This document shows positions 53,240-63,716 of a stretch of 64,000 bases of DNA, piece by piece. The translations under genes were made by a program, and so were the position numbers. The DNA comes from Rhizobium gallicum bv. gallicum R602sp (GTDB lineage Bacteria; Pseudomonadota; Alphaproteobacteria; Rhizobiales; Rhizobiaceae). The stretch spans positions 2,170,001 to 2,234,000 of the forward strand of contig NZ_CP006880.1 of assembly GCF_000816845.1 (NCBI RefSeq). Direction: 5' to 3'. The notes below the pieces were generated by a model. That model saw nothing but the letters and a program-made list of their open reading frames with translations, was not told where the DNA came from and did no database searches. How positions within the stretch are numbered: the first letter of the stretch is position 1; every line of letters starts with the position of its first letter.

Positions 53240-54395
53240 GCGCCTTCTCCCGTGCAGCATCCGCTACAGCAACGACACTGCGCAGGCGCGAGCCGTCTTC
53301 GGCGAAGACCATGGCGCGATCGCATGAGAGCTGAAGTCCGACAGGGGCGCCGACTGAAAGACCGGCGGCCCGCGCCGGCGAAAGCTTGACGATCATTGTC
53401 TCGCCGATCGCGTCCAGCCGGCAGTAGATAATGACCTCTGATCCCAGGAATTCGATCCGCTCGATGCACGCGGGAAGCCCGTCATGCCTGCTCTCGACAA
53501 GGTGAACGAATTCTGGGCGAATGGCGATGGTGACCGAAGCTTTCGACTGCGCCATGGTCTTAAGCGCCAGGCGAATTCCGCCAAAGGCGACGATACCGCC
53601 TTCCGCAACCGCCGGCAGCAGGTTGATGCGCGGCTGGCCTATGAAGCAGGCAACCTCGATATGCGCTGGGTCATCGTAGATTACTTGCGGACTCGCGAGC
53701 TGCAGAAGATTGCCGCCGATCATCACGGCGAGGCGGTCCGCCATCGAGAGAGCCTCCGCCTGGTCGTGCGTGACATAGACGGTGGGTACGCCGGCGCGGC
53801 GATGCAGCTCGACGATTTCGCCGCGCGCATGGACGCGCAGATTTGCGTCAAGATTGGAAAGCGGCTCGTCCATCAAGAAAACGCTTGGTTGGCGGACCAT
53901 GGCGCGGGCAAGGGCCACGCGCTGCCGCTGGCCCCCGGACATCTGCCCAGGCTTGCGGTCCAGCAAATGGTCGATCTTCAACGATTTCGCCATCTCCCTG
54001 ACGTCACGCTCAATGCTTGCACGGATCGTGCGCTGGCCGGGCGTCAGCGGCCCCATGAATGGCAGACGCTGGGTTCTTGAGAGCCGGCGCATGGCAAGCG
54101 GGACGGCGATGTTTTGCGATGCCGTCAGGTGCGGGTAGAGCGCGTAGGATTGAAAGACCATCGCGATATTGCGGTCGGCCGCTGCCATCGCCGACACGTC
54201 GCGCCCGCCGATCGCAATTTCGCCCTCGTCTGCATGCTCGAGACCGGCAAGGATACGCAAAAGGGTGCTCTTGCCGCAGCCTGAAGGACCGACAAGCGCG
54301 ATGAACTCGCCGGACTGCGCATCGAGGCTCACGCCCTTGAGGATTTTGCTGCCGCCGAAGGACTTCGTGATGCCGCGGAGCGAAAGCGCACTCAT
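53232..54395 (-). CDS. ABC transporter ATPase (UgpC/MsmX-like)
   Basis: 387 residues from ATG 54395 (MSALSLRGITKSFG). Walker A GPSGCGKSTLL, signature MSGGQRQRVALARAM, Walker B VFLMDEPLSNLD, switch TVYVTHDQAEALSMADRL, then a C-terminal TOBE region. Overlaps the phosphoesterase gene by 4 bases. Confidence 0.93.
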   Translation of the reverse strand: MSALSLRGITKSFGGSKILKGVSLDAQSGEFIALVGPSGCGKSTLLRILAGLEHADEGEIAIGGRDVSAMAAADRNIAMVFQSYALYPHLTASQNIAVPLAMRRLSRTQRLPFMGPLTPGQRTIRASIERDVREMAKSLKIDHLLDRKPGQMSGGQRQRVALARAMVRQPSVFLMDEPLSNLDANLRVHARGEIVELHRRAGVPTVYVTHDQAEALSMADRLAVMIGGNLLQLASPQVIYDDPAHIEVACFIGQPRINLLPAVAEGGIVAFGGIRLALKTMAQSKASVTIAIRPEFVHLVESRHDGLPACIERIEFLGSEVIIYCRLDAIGETMIVKLSPARAAGLSVGAPVGLQLSCDRAMVFAEDGSRLRSVVAVADAAREKAHG

Positions 54396-55222
54396 TCGGC
54401 CAGCTCCTGCGCCTTTGCCGCATGCGGATAGACCTCGTGCACGACGTCGTCGAGCACATGCGCGGTCATGCCGGGAACCGCGACGGTGCGGCTTTCGGCA
54501 TCGTCGCCGAATTCGTGGACAACGGCGCCGATCAGGCGCTTGCCCGGCATTTCGCGCTCCATCTTGTCGATGATGAAGGCGGCCGACGGTCCCCATGTCA
54601 GCGCTGTCTGTTTAAAGCGTCCCTGCCAGGCCCAGTGCAGATGGCCGCTGGCAAAGAGCGCGACGTCATGTGCGGCGATCAGGTCGTAAAGCCGGCGGCG
54701 CTGGGACGGCCTTACGCTCCAGTAACCGGTATCGCCTTCATGCGGCTCGTCGACGAAAAGCGGCTTGTGCGCAAAAAGCGCAACGCGACGGCCGCCCCGG
54801 TCTTCCAAAGCATTGCGGAGCCATTCGAATTGCGCTTCCTCCTCGTCATCCTCATGGCCGAGCAGCAGCGAATTGAGGCCGACGAAGCGCCAGGAACCTG
54901 CGTCTTCCAGCCATCGATCCTCACCGGCCAGCCGCCGCCAGCGCTGAAGCCGCTCAGTATTGACCGGCTGACGCGAGCCTGGGAGATCGCCGACATCGTG
55001 GTTACCCGGAACGATGAGCATCGGGATGGAAGCCTGACGCATGAGGTCCATCGAAAAGATGATGTCCTCGTCCAGATCCGCGCCGTCGACGCTAAGATCG
55101 CCGGTATGGATGATCAGATCGGCACCGGTTTCCTCGATCCATGTCAAAAGCGGCGCCCAATTACCGTTGAAATGCGGCTTGTTCGGGCTGAAATGCGTAT
55201 CGGTGATCTGAATGATTTTCAT
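54392..55222 (-). CDS. Calcineurin-like metallophosphoesterase (class III PDE-type)
   Basis: 276 residues with the metallophosphatase motifs: ITDTHFSP (DxH), IIHTGDLSVDG (GD), VPGNHDVGD (GNHD), LFAHKPLF (H) and FASGHLHWAWQG (GHxH). Class III cyclic-nucleotide/glycerophosphodiester phosphodiesterases share this set. It is the first gene of the operon. Likely hydrolyses the imported diester or a related signal, which is inference. Confidence 0.88.
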   Translation of the reverse strand: MKIIQITDTHFSPNKPHFNGNWAPLLTWIEETGADLIIHTGDLSVDGADLDEDIIFSMDLMRQASIPMLIVPGNHDVGDLPGSRQPVNTERLQRWRRLAGEDRWLEDAGSWRFVGLNSLLLGHEDDEEEAQFEWLRNALEDRGGRRVALFAHKPLFVDEPHEGDTGYWSVRPSQRRRLYDLIAAHDVALFASGHLHWAWQGRFKQTALTWGPSAAFIIDKMEREMPGKRLIGAVVHEFGDDAESRTVAVPGMTAHVLDDVVHEVYPHAAKAQELAE

Positions 55223-55431
55223 GGGGCGCGCCTTCGGGTGAGGGAAGCGTCAAACGTTCCTTTTGAACGAGCGGCGCTTCTTGGCGACCTCTCTAAAAGG
55301 CTCCCATGTCAAATAGGCAGCGGCTGTTTTCAGCTGTTTTTCAGTTTTGTCATCAATCCGTCATGAAGCATCGTGTCTTCTAAGGCTCAGAAAGAGAGAC
55401 CCCACGCTGTTCTGATCTATCCCGCATCGAC

Positions 55432-56271
55432 CTATTGCAATGTGGCCTGCGACCGCTTCGTCCTAACGGTGACGATAAAGGCCGCCGTAAACAGGATGGA
55501 GAGCATCAAAACGATGGTCGGAGCCGGTGCGCTATCGATGAAAAAAGATAGATAGATTCCCGCACTCGAGGCGATTAAGGCAATGACCACCGACAGGATG
55601 AGCATCCTGCTGAAGCGGCGCGTCAGCAGGAAGGCAATAGCGCCCGGTGCAATGAGCATCGCGATGGCGAGGATAATTCCGACCGCCTTCAATGCACCGA
55701 CAACGGTCAGCGAAATCAGGCAGAGCAAGCCGTAGTGCAACAGGTTGACCCGAAGGCCGACGGCCCTTGCCTGGGCCGGATCGAATGCATGCAGAAGGAA
55801 ATCCTTCCACTTGATACCGATGATGCCCGCGGTCAATGCCGCAATGACGGCCGCCTCGGCAATGTCGCGCCAGCCAACGCCCAGCATGTCCCCAAACAAT
55901 ATGTGATCGAGATGCACCTCGGACTGGATTTTGACGTAGAGCACCAGGCCGAAGCCGAACATGCCGGAAAACACGATACCCATCACCGTATCCTGCTTGA
56001 TGCGGCTGTTGTCTTTCAAAAAGCCAGTGGCAACCGCACAGAACATGCCGGTGACGAAGGCGCCGACTGCAAAAGGGATGCCGATGATATACGCGATGAC
56101 CACGCCAGGAAAAACAGCATGGGAGATGGCATCACCCAGCAATGACCAGCCCTTGACCACGAGAAAGCAGGAAAGTAGCGCGGTCGGCACGGCCACAAGC
56201 ATCGAGATGACCAGCGCGTTGACCATAAAGCCGAACTGGAAAGGCGAAACCAAAGTCTCAAGGATATTCAT
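55432..56271 (-). CDS. sitD: SitD Mn/Fe ABC permease
   Basis: 279 residues, about eight helices: LLSCFLVVKGWSLLGDAISHAVFPGVVIAYI near the N terminus and IIGIKWKDFLLHAFDPAQARAVGLRVN centrally. This is the ABC-3 permease family. Overlaps sitC by 4 bases. Confidence 0.92.
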   Translation of the reverse strand: MNILETLVSPFQFGFMVNALVISMLVAVPTALLSCFLVVKGWSLLGDAISHAVFPGVVIAYIIGIPFAVGAFVTGMFCAVATGFLKDNSRIKQDTVMGIVFSGMFGFGLVLYVKIQSEVHLDHILFGDMLGVGWRDIAEAAVIAALTAGIIGIKWKDFLLHAFDPAQARAVGLRVNLLHYGLLCLISLTVVGALKAVGIILAIAMLIAPGAIAFLLTRRFSRMLILSVVIALIASSAGIYLSFFIDSAPAPTIVLMLSILFTAAFIVTVRTKRSQATLQ

Positions 56272-57125
56272 TGACGGGCCTCGTGAACTTCGGCCGCCCT
56301 GCGACGCGCCGCCAGCATTCCGTGTTTAGGGGCAAGGAAGAAGGCGGCAAGGAAGAGGAGGGTCTGCAGCACGACGATGATGCCGCCAGTTGCGCCGTCC
56401 AGGAAATAACTCGCATACGCACCGACGAAACTGGTCGCCGCGCCAATGACGACGGCGATCGCGAGCAGCCGGGGGAAGCGGTCGGTCAGCAGATAGGCAG
56501 TAGCGCCCGGGGTCACCACCATACAGATGACGAGGAAAGCACCGACCGTCTGGAGGGCGGCGACCGTCGATGCCGAAAGCAGCGTGAAGAACATGATCTT
56601 GAGCGCAGTGGGATTGAGGCCGATCGACCGTGCATAGGTCTCGTCGAAGAAGGTGACCATGAGATCCTTCCATTTGACGAGAAGGACGGCGAGCGAGACA
56701 AAACCGATGACGGCGAGCTGGAGAGTGTCCTCCGGCGTGATGGCGAGAATGTTGCCGAGCACGATGGTCTGGACGTTCACCGAGGTCGGCGACAGGGACA
56801 CCATGAAGAGGCCGAGCCCGAAAAAGGAAGAGAAGATCAGGCCGATAATGGCGTCCTCTTTCAGCCTCGTGCGCTGGTTGAGGAAGAGCATCGCGGCGGC
56901 GGCAAGGCCGCCGGAGAAGAATGCGCCGACCGAAAAGGGCAGGCCCAGCATATAGGCGCCGGCTACCCCGGGGACGATGGAATGGGAAAGCGCATCGCCG
57001 ATCAGTGACCAGCCCTTGAGCATCAGGTAGCAGGACAAAAACGCGCAGACACCGCCGACCAGAGCCGACACCCACATGGCGTTGAGCATGTATTCATAGG
57101 TGAAAGGCTCAATGAGGAAGGCCAT
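56268..57125 (-). CDS. sitC: SitC Mn/Fe ABC permease
   Basis: 285 residues, ABC-3 permease with LSCYLMLKGWSLIGDALSHSIVPGVAGAYMLG and LLVKWKDLMVTFFDETYARSIGLN. Paralogous to SitD. Its start coincides with the end of sitB. Confidence 0.92.
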   Translation of the reverse strand: MAFLIEPFTYEYMLNAMWVSALVGGVCAFLSCYLMLKGWSLIGDALSHSIVPGVAGAYMLGLPFSVGAFFSGGLAAAAMLFLNQRTRLKEDAIIGLIFSSFFGLGLFMVSLSPTSVNVQTIVLGNILAITPEDTLQLAVIGFVSLAVLLVKWKDLMVTFFDETYARSIGLNPTALKIMFFTLLSASTVAALQTVGAFLVICMVVTPGATAYLLTDRFPRLLAIAVVIGAATSFVGAYASYFLDGATGGIIVVLQTLLFLAAFFLAPKHGMLAARRRAAEVHEARQ

Positions 57126-58027
57126 CAGCGCGAGCCTCCATTACCCCGTGGCTCGTGCGCGACGAACCGGCCGTCTTGCAGCACGAGCGGGCGTTCGTCG
57201 TCGGTCATCACATCGATCGGATGTGACTGGCCATCCTTAGCCTCGGTCAGCAAGAAGTGGCGCAGCACGCCGCCAAAGGCCTTTTCAAGATTTGCCTGCG
57301 TGAAAGTCTCGGCAGTCGTGCCATGGGCGAGCACTGTGCCTTTGACGAGCACGGTGCGGTCGCAGAATTCAGGCACCGAGCCGAGATTGTGTGTGGAAAC
57401 GAGCATGACCCGGCCCTCGTCGCGCAACTCGCGAAGCAATGCGATGATCTGGTCCTCGGTCTTGACGTCGACGCCGGTGAAGGGCTCGTCGAGCAGGATG
57501 ACACGGCCGTCCTGGGCGAGCGCACGGGCCAGGAAAACGCGCTTCTTCTGCCCGCCCGACAGCTCGCCGATCTGGCGCGTGCGGAAGTCGCTCATGTTGA
57601 CGCGTGCGAGTGCCGATGACACCGCAGCGTGATCGGCCGCCTTCGGAATGCGCATCATGCCCATGTGGCCGTAGCGACCCATCATGACAACGTCCTCGAC
57701 CAAGACTGGAAAATCCCAATCGACCTCCTCGCTTTGCGGCACGTAGGCGACGAGGTTCTTGCGCAGCGCCTCACCGACTGACATTCCGAGCACTCTAATG
57801 TCGCCCTTGGCCAGACGCACGAATCCCATGATCGACTTGAACAACGTCGACTTGCCGGAGCCGTTGACCCCGACCAGCGCGGTGATCGTGCCCATCGGGA
57901 TCTGGAAACTCGCATCCCAAAGCCCAGTATGGCCGTTGCGGTAGGTGACGGTGGCGCTTTTCACCGCAATGCCCGATCCCGCATCGAAAGACGCGGGACG
58001 GGCGAGATTGCTGAGCGGCTCATTCAT
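57125..58027 (-). CDS. sitB: SitB Mn/Fe ABC ATPase
   Basis: 300 residues. Walker [12 protein letters not shown], signature [17 protein letters not shown], Walker [13 protein letters not shown], switch His in MLVSTHNLG. The Cys-poor C-terminal tail is common in SitB. Overlaps sitA by 4 bases. Confidence 0.93.
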   Translation of the reverse strand: MNEPLSNLARPASFDAGSGIAVKSATVTYRNGHTGLWDASFQIPMGTITALVGVNGSGKSTLFKSIMGFVRLAKGDIRVLGMSVGEALRKNLVAYVPQSEEVDWDFPVLVEDVVMMGRYGHMGMMRIPKAADHAAVSSALARVNMSDFRTRQIGELSGGQKKRVFLARALAQDGRVILLDEPFTGVDVKTEDQIIALLRELRDEGRVMLVSTHNLGSVPEFCDRTVLVKGTVLAHGTTAETFTQANLEKAFGGVLRHFLLTEAKDGQSHPIDVMTDDERPLVLQDGRFVAHEPRGNGGSR

Positions 58028-58944
58028 TGCGACAGGCCCTCGACAAGGCCCTTTTCGACAGTATCGGAGGTTACGCGAAGCAGATCGATATAGGTTGGCA
58101 CAGGCCCGTCCTCCTCGCTGAGGGAATCCACATAGAGCACGCCGCCGTAATGAACGCCGGTCTCGCGCGCCACCTGCCTGGCCGGCTTGTCGGACACCGT
58201 GCTCTCGCTGAAAACCGCAACGATCTTGTTGGCATCGATGGCATCGATCACCTTGCGGACCTGTTGCGGTGTTCCCTGCTGATCGGCATTGATCGGCCAG
58301 AGATAGAGTTCCTTCAGGGCAAAGTCACGGGCGAGATAGGAAAAGGCGCCCTCGCTCGATACCAGCCAGCGCTTGTCCTCGGGAATCTGCGCAAGCTTTT
58401 CTCGGATCGGCGTAATGGTCGCCTCGATCTTCTCTTTGTAGGCGGCAGCGTTTGCCTCGTAGACTGCGGCGTTCTTTGGATCGTACTTGACGAAGGCGTT
58501 GCGGATGTTGTCGACATAGATCAGGGCATTGTTCGGCGACATCCAGGCATGCGGGTTGGGCTTGCCGGTATACGGACCTTCGGAAATGCTCATCGGTTGA
58601 ACGCCTTCAGAGACGACGACACCCGGAACGTCACGGAGATTGACGAAAAACCTTTCGAACCAGCGCTCGAGATTAAGGCCGTTCCAGAGGATAAGTTGAG
58701 CGCCCTGCGCCCTTTGTATGTCACCGGGTGTCGGCGAATAATTGTGGATCTCCGCACCCGGTTTCGTGATCGATTCCACGATGGCGGCATCGCCCGCCAC
58801 GTTTTTGGCCATGTCGGCGATGACCGTAAATGTCGTCACCGCCTTGAACTTCTCCTGAGCCGCTGCCGGCATCGCTGCAACCGACACGATTGCTGCCGCG
58901 ATCAATCCGGCCAACAAGTGTCCTACCCGTTTCAACATGCCCAT
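58024..58944 (-). CDS. sitA: SitA Mn/Fe binding protein
   Basis: 306 residues with a Sec signal ([24 protein letters not shown]). Cluster-9 binding protein: [15 protein letters not shown] (His), [11 protein letters not shown] (His), [12 protein letters not shown] (Glu) and [11 protein letters not shown] (Asp) are the four metal ligands. ATG 58938 has better Shine-Dalgarno spacing (AAGGAG) than 58944. In rhizobia sit genes import Mn(II) under Mur control. Confidence 0.92.
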   Translation of the reverse strand: MGMLKRVGHLLAGLIAAAIVSVAAMPAAAQEKFKAVTTFTVIADMAKNVAGDAAIVESITKPGAEIHNYSPTPGDIQRAQGAQLILWNGLNLERWFERFFVNLRDVPGVVVSEGVQPMSISEGPYTGKPNPHAWMSPNNALIYVDNIRNAFVKYDPKNAAVYEANAAAYKEKIEATITPIREKLAQIPEDKRWLVSSEGAFSYLARDFALKELYLWPINADQQGTPQQVRKVIDAIDANKIVAVFSESTVSDKPARQVARETGVHYGGVLYVDSLSEEDGPVPTYIDLLRVTSDTVEKGLVEGLSQ

Positions 58945-58952
58945 GCTCCTTG

Positions 58953-58975
58953 CTGCGAATGATTTGCATATGCAG
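58953..58975. promoter_or_regulatory. Possible Mur/Fur-type operator of sit operon
   Basis: CTGCGAATGATTTGCATATGCAG is a partial inverted repeat (CTGC/GCAG ends, ATG/CAT inner) just upstream of sitA. Rhizobial Mur sites near sitA have a similar TGCnAATn-type layout as I recall. Tentative. Confidence 0.4.
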
Positions 58976-59195
58976 TCTTATGGAAAGCTGTCCATTTTTG
59001 CAAGTGCGACTTATTCGCAATTATGAAAGCTTCGTGAAATTTAATCTGCGAGCCTGAAGGGGGCGGCGGTATCTACCACGGCGCTGCCGCCCGATTATCC
59101 GGAAAAATTTCGAACCCTGGCCTGTCGGATTGCGCAAGGGACCTTCGTCTTATCATCAGCATTGGCGAAACGCACGCGATAGAGAGGAAAGACCC

Positions 59196-60059
59196 ATGTT
59201 CCGCGCAGCCCTGATTTCAGCAGCCCTGTTTGTCACCAGCTCCCTCCTTGCCGAGGCCCAACCGGCGGGCAACCGCGTTAAGGTCAACGGCATGCAGATC
59301 TATTACGAAGTGTCCGGCGTTGGCGATCCGCTGGTGGTACTGCACGGCGCCTATATGAACATCCCTTCCATGGGAGCAATTATCCCGAAGCTTGCCGAAA
59401 CCCACAAGGTCTACGCCCTCGAACTTCAGGGGCACGGCCGCACCACCGACATCGACCGGCCGATCACCTATCCCAACCTGGCCGACGACGTGGCAGCCTT
59501 TATGGACGCCGTCGGCCTCAAGAAGGCCGATATATTCGGCTACTCCATGGGTGCGGCCGCCGGGCTGCAAGTTGCCATCCGCCATCCGAAAAAGGTGAAC
59601 AAGCTGATCGCCGCCTCCGTCGCCTATGATGCTGAGGGCTGGCAGCCGGAGTTCACGGCCTTCATCCCGCAAATGACGGTGGAAATGTTTGTCGGCATGC
59701 CGTTTGCCGCGGACTATCGCAAGCTTGCCGCCAATCCCGACGGTTTTCCTGCCCTGGTCAAGAAGCTGATCGCGCTCGAACACGAGCCGATGGCATGGGA
59801 AGCTGACGTCAAGGCGGTGAAGACGCCGGTGCTGATCGTCACTGGCGACGCCGACGTTGCAACCCTCGAACATTCCGTTGCCATGTTCCGGCTGCTCGGC
59901 GGCGGCACTATGGGCGACATGGGCAAGCCGCTGCCGGCCTCGCGCCTCGCCGTCATGCCGGCGACGTCACACACGGCTGTCATCAACCAGTCGGAGCTGC
60001 TGCACGCCTTCATCGAGCCCTTCTTGAAGGGCGAGACGCCGAAGGGCATGTTCGACTAG
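59196..60059 (+). CDS. Alpha/beta hydrolase, exported
   Basis: 287 residues from ATG 59196 (GAGAGGAAAG upstream), with a likely signal peptide (MFRAALISAALFVTSSLLAEA). Hydrolase motifs: VVLHGAYMN (oxyanion), nucleophile elbow GYSMGAAAG, VTGDADV (acid) and ATSHTAVI (His). Substrate unknown. Confidence 0.87.
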   Translation: MFRAALISAALFVTSSLLAEAQPAGNRVKVNGMQIYYEVSGVGDPLVVLHGAYMNIPSMGAIIPKLAETHKVYALELQGHGRTTDIDRPITYPNLADDVAAFMDAVGLKKADIFGYSMGAAAGLQVAIRHPKKVNKLIAASVAYDAEGWQPEFTAFIPQMTVEMFVGMPFAADYRKLAANPDGFPALVKKLIALEHEPMAWEADVKAVKTPVLIVTGDADVATLEHSVAMFRLLGGGTMGDMGKPLPASRLAVMPATSHTAVINQSELLHAFIEPFLKGETPKGMFD

Positions 60060-60288
60060 GGTAGGCATCGATGCCAGTCGCAAGCTCCCCTCGAAGCAAT
60101 TAGCAGCCAATCGTGAACGTGCATGTCAGCTGATGCGAAGGCCCACCATGGCAAGCCTTCGCATCCAGCCCACCGGCCGCAAGATTTTTTCGCGGTTAGT
60201 GAAACGAGGCTGAGTGAACCGCATCACAAGCCGCTGTGCCATCCGGCATGGAAAATCGACCTTATCACCGTAAAGCAAAAGGGCTGGA

Positions 60289-62292
60289 TCAGGAGGCTTG
60301 CGCGCTGTAGGCCAGATCATCATCGGGCGTGGTCACCCCCAAGGGTCGGCGCGCAAATTCCGAGGCTGGAACGGGTCGTCCCACGTGGAATCCCTGAACA
60401 TCGTCAATTCGGCATTCCCGCATCAGCTCGAGCTGTTCTTCCGTTTCGACGCCTTCGATAAGAATGCGATGCCCACGATTGCGGATGAGCCGGATTATAT
60501 CGCGCAGCATGGCTCTTCCACGCGCAGTATCGCTGTCGTGAAGGAAGGATCGATCAATCTTGACGGTGTCGAAGTCGATCAGGCGAAGCCAGGAGAGACC
60601 CGCAAAGCCGGTCCCAAAGTCGTCCAGCCAAATCTTGATGCCAAGCGCTTTCAGGTCGCTAATGCAACGGATAACATCCGAATGCATTTCCAGCTCAAGC
60701 CCCTCGGTTATCTCGAACGCGATCCTTGCCCCCATCACGCCGGTCTCGGAAAGGACGGCGGCGACGCAGGAGGCAAAACCAGGTGCTCTCAACTGGATCG
60801 GCGAAACATTCACGCTCACGAGCTCGATATGATTTGCAGCCAGCAGTTCCCTGCAAACGGTGCGTAGCGCCCAATAGCCAAGTTCCATTATCGCACCGGA
60901 TCGCTCCGCTACCGGAATGAAGAGGCTTGGCGGCGCTGCAGTGCCGTCAGGCATGCTCAGTCGCATGAGAGCCTCAACCGCATGCACGTTGCCACTTTCG
61001 ACCTCTTGAATCGGCTGATAGACAAGGGAGACGAGCTTCTGAGCTACGGCAACCTTCAAAAGCGCAGCTATGTGCGCCGTTTCGTCACCGCTTTGAGGAT
61101 CGTTCGGATCGAAAAGTTCTGCGCAATTGCGGCCGTTTGCTTTCGCCGAGTAAAGCGCGCGATCCGCTTCGTTGATGATCTTCTCAAGTTTCGAACCAGA
61201 TTCTGGTCTTGTCACTGCCGCGCCAACGCTGACCGTCACCACCGGCACCCCGTCAAGACGCTGCCCGTGCGCAATTTTAAGGTCTTCGACGGTGCGACGG
61301 AGTTTTTCAGCCAGATCCGCAGCCTCCACGTCGTTCCGCAGGGCCGCGATGACGATGAATTCCTCGCCGCCGTAACGTCCAATCGTTGCCCCTATGGGCG
61401 CCACGGCGTCGTCAAGAGCCGTCGCCACGGCGATGAGGCATCTGTCCCCCTCCTGATGACCATAGAAGTCATTATACTTTTTGAAGAAATCGACATCGAT
61501 CAGAAACGTGGCAAATTCGATCCCCTGCGTTTGCCATTTTTCCCAAAAGTCACGCAACTGCTGGTCGACGGCCCTTCGATTTTCCAGTCCGGTCAATGGG
61601 TCGGTATTCGACAGCCTGAGAAGTGCTTTTCCCCGCTCCGAGGCTTCCTGGTGCTGGAGATCCGCCTCATGCGCGTTAAGGAAGACGTTGAAGCGTTCCT
61701 TGTTAAGCTTCCAATTCACATAGGAGGTGAATGTGAAGCACGACAAGTAGAACGTCACGAAAGCGAGATCGTAGGAAGGTCCGGGACTGAAGACTGCAAG
61801 CGACGCAAGGAAAATCGCCAGCACCAGGCTGGATGCGATGACCGATAATGCAAAGCGAAAGCTGAAGAAGAGGTTCGCGCCCATCATGAAGATCGCGCCG
61901 AACACCATATAGTAGGACAGACTTTCAACTCTTGTCGTCAACAGTGTCGGAATGACCCATCCCGCATAGCCCAGGACCAAGGCGGCCGCGCATGTCAGAT
62001 CGAGGCAGTTGGTACGAACGCCTCGCCGAAGTTGAACTTCAAGCACGAGCAAGGCTCCGAGCCCGACGATCACCCGCGCGATTATGGTGAAGATCGCCAC
62101 ATCGGGAACAAGCAGCAGGTCGGTCACGAAGAACATCAGATAGACCGTGACTGCCAACCAAAGGCCAGCGCGGGTCGATGTTCTGCGACGCTGATCGCCC
62201 TGTTCGAGATAGAGAGCGCGCAGATCGCAGGACTGATGAGTCTTTTCCTGCGCGATGAGCGTTGTCTCGACTTCTGCCAGCGTGTGCCTCAT
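60289..62292 (-). CDS. GGDEF-EAL cyclic-di-GMP signalling protein
   Basis: About 667 residues. Five to six N-terminal membrane helices precede a GGDEF domain with intact RYGGEEFIVIA site and an EAL domain beginning VYQPIQEVESGNVHAVEALMRL (EALMR) with DDFGTGFAGLSWLRLIDFDTVKID and EGVETEEQLELM. Both active sites look intact, so the net activity is unclear. ATG 62292 is chosen; 62313 is possible. Confidence 0.88.
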   Translation of the reverse strand: MRHTLAEVETTLIAQEKTHQSCDLRALYLEQGDQRRRTSTRAGLWLAVTVYLMFFVTDLLLVPDVAIFTIIARVIVGLGALLVLEVQLRRGVRTNCLDLTCAAALVLGYAGWVIPTLLTTRVESLSYYMVFGAIFMMGANLFFSFRFALSVIASSLVLAIFLASLAVFSPGPSYDLAFVTFYLSCFTFTSYVNWKLNKERFNVFLNAHEADLQHQEASERGKALLRLSNTDPLTGLENRRAVDQQLRDFWEKWQTQGIEFATFLIDVDFFKKYNDFYGHQEGDRCLIAVATALDDAVAPIGATIGRYGGEEFIVIAALRNDVEAADLAEKLRRTVEDLKIAHGQRLDGVPVVTVSVGAAVTRPESGSKLEKIINEADRALYSAKANGRNCAELFDPNDPQSGDETAHIAALLKVAVAQKLVSLVYQPIQEVESGNVHAVEALMRLSMPDGTAAPPSLFIPVAERSGAIMELGYWALRTVCRELLAANHIELVSVNVSPIQLRAPGFASCVAAVLSETGVMGARIAFEITEGLELEMHSDVIRCISDLKALGIKIWLDDFGTGFAGLSWLRLIDFDTVKIDRSFLHDSDTARGRAMLRDIIRLIRNRGHRILIEGVETEEQLELMRECRIDDVQGFHVGRPVPASEFARRPLGVTTPDDDLAYSAQAS

Positions 62293-62558
62293 GCACGGTT
62301 CACCCGAACTCATCGAAATTGAAGGGTTTCCGTCCGCTTCCGCGACGTCGAAACAATTTGCTGTCATTGCAGATGGCACGGCCAAGGTTGTCGCGACGAT
62401 AGTTATTGCCGATGAAGTTTTGGTTAAGACCCATGCCGGCACAAGGTTGCCGGGTCACAAATGGGTTACCGATTTTCCGCTATTGCGCCATTTATTAAAC
62501 TCTAGCGCGAGACAATTTCTTTTTCTATAGTTAGCTTAATATTAACGGAAACAACACA

Positions 62559-63596
62559 GTGAACCGATTTCAGACAGCTCTCGACGGAGTTAGCCTCGTC
62601 ACCCCTGATCTCATCGCGGGAAGTTCAAAATTATCAGACAGCGGGTATCTGCAAGAACGCTTCATTGAAGGGCGTGCAGAACTGGCCGTTTTGCTCTCCT
62701 TAAGCGAGCAGCAATTCCAAAACCGCTTGCCGGCGGCAGAAATCGTCCGCGATCTGACGACGCGGCTAAGTGACCTGAGGCAAAAACTGCCCTCCTCCGT
62801 CTGGCAGCGCCTCACGCCGATTGCTCGCGAACATCCCGTCGCTGCCCATCTTCTTGAAGATCCCCTGACCCGCTGGTCCTTCGAAAAACCTCGCGGCTAC
62901 TCGGGCGACGCTCAACTTCTCGACTTTATTTATGAGCATCCGAGCATGAGCCCGGCAATCGAGCAGGCTTCCGCTCTGGGGCGGGATGTTTATGCATACA
63001 CAAAGCAAGCTTCGTCATCTGTCGCTGTGCGCGAAAGGCGGAACCTTCTGACCGCAAAGGTGGACGCCATCGCATCTGCCCGGCCGGGCGACACCGAGAT
63101 CCTGACGATCGCCGCTGGACATCTGAGGGAAGCGGACCAGTCGAAAGCGTTGCAAGACGGCGCGATCAGTCGATGGGTGGCGCTCGACCAAGACCCGCTC
63201 AGTGTCGGATCAGTGGCGCGTGACTTTGCCGGAAGTCCGGTCGAGGCCATCAATGGCTCCGTGCGCACGCTCTTGTCACGTTCTCAGCAACTGGGCCGTT
63301 TTGACTTTATCTACGCGGCCGGCCTCTACGACTACCTTGCGCACAATGTGGCAGTGAAGCTTACCGAACGTTGTCTGCAGATGCTCAAGCCCGGCGGCCA
63401 ATTTCTGTTCGCCAACTTCGCGCGCGACATACACGTCGAGGGATATATGGAAACGTTCATGAATTGGGCTCTTCTATGGCGCTCTGAATCGGAGATGTGG
63501 TCGATTATAGGGGGCCTTCCAAATCAGGATCGGTTTGACGCAAAGGTGGAGTTCGGCGAAAACAGAAACGTCCTCTACGCGATCCTGCAGACCTGA
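62559..63596 (+). CDS. SAM-dependent methyltransferase
   Basis: 345 residues from GTG 62559. The C-terminal half carries the fold: EILTIAAGHLREAD (motif I-like), VALDQDPLSVGSV, FDFIYAAGLYDYLAHNVAVKLTERCLQMLKPGG and FANFARDIHVEGYMETFMNW. The N-terminal half (helical, ARSE/PRGYSGD region) resembles extracellular-factor-3 type methyltransferases. Substrate unknown. Confidence 0.78.
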   Translation: MNRFQTALDGVSLVTPDLIAGSSKLSDSGYLQERFIEGRAELAVLLSLSEQQFQNRLPAAEIVRDLTTRLSDLRQKLPSSVWQRLTPIAREHPVAAHLLEDPLTRWSFEKPRGYSGDAQLLDFIYEHPSMSPAIEQASALGRDVYAYTKQASSSVAVRERRNLLTAKVDAIASARPGDTEILTIAAGHLREADQSKALQDGAISRWVALDQDPLSVGSVARDFAGSPVEAINGSVRTLLSRSQQLGRFDFIYAAGLYDYLAHNVAVKLTERCLQMLKPGGQFLFANFARDIHVEGYMETFMNWALLWRSESEMWSIIGGLPNQDRFDAKVEFGENRNVLYAILQT

Positions 63597-63637
63597 AGTT
63601 CGAGGCTGATACAGGGCGCCTGAGACATAGATCGCCT

Positions 63638-63664
63638 CGACCGCCGCTCCCGGAACGGCGGTCG
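63638..63664. terminator. Perfect stem-loop between convergent genes
   Basis: CGACCGCCG (63638-63646) and CGGCGGTCG (63656-63664), loop CTCCCGGAA, lie between the methyltransferase and the deacylase-like gene. No U-run. Confidence 0.5.
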
Positions 63665-63716
63665 TGAAGAGCCAGCAACAGCGCCTTTGCGCGGCGCTTG
63701 AACCATCTCTGCAGGT

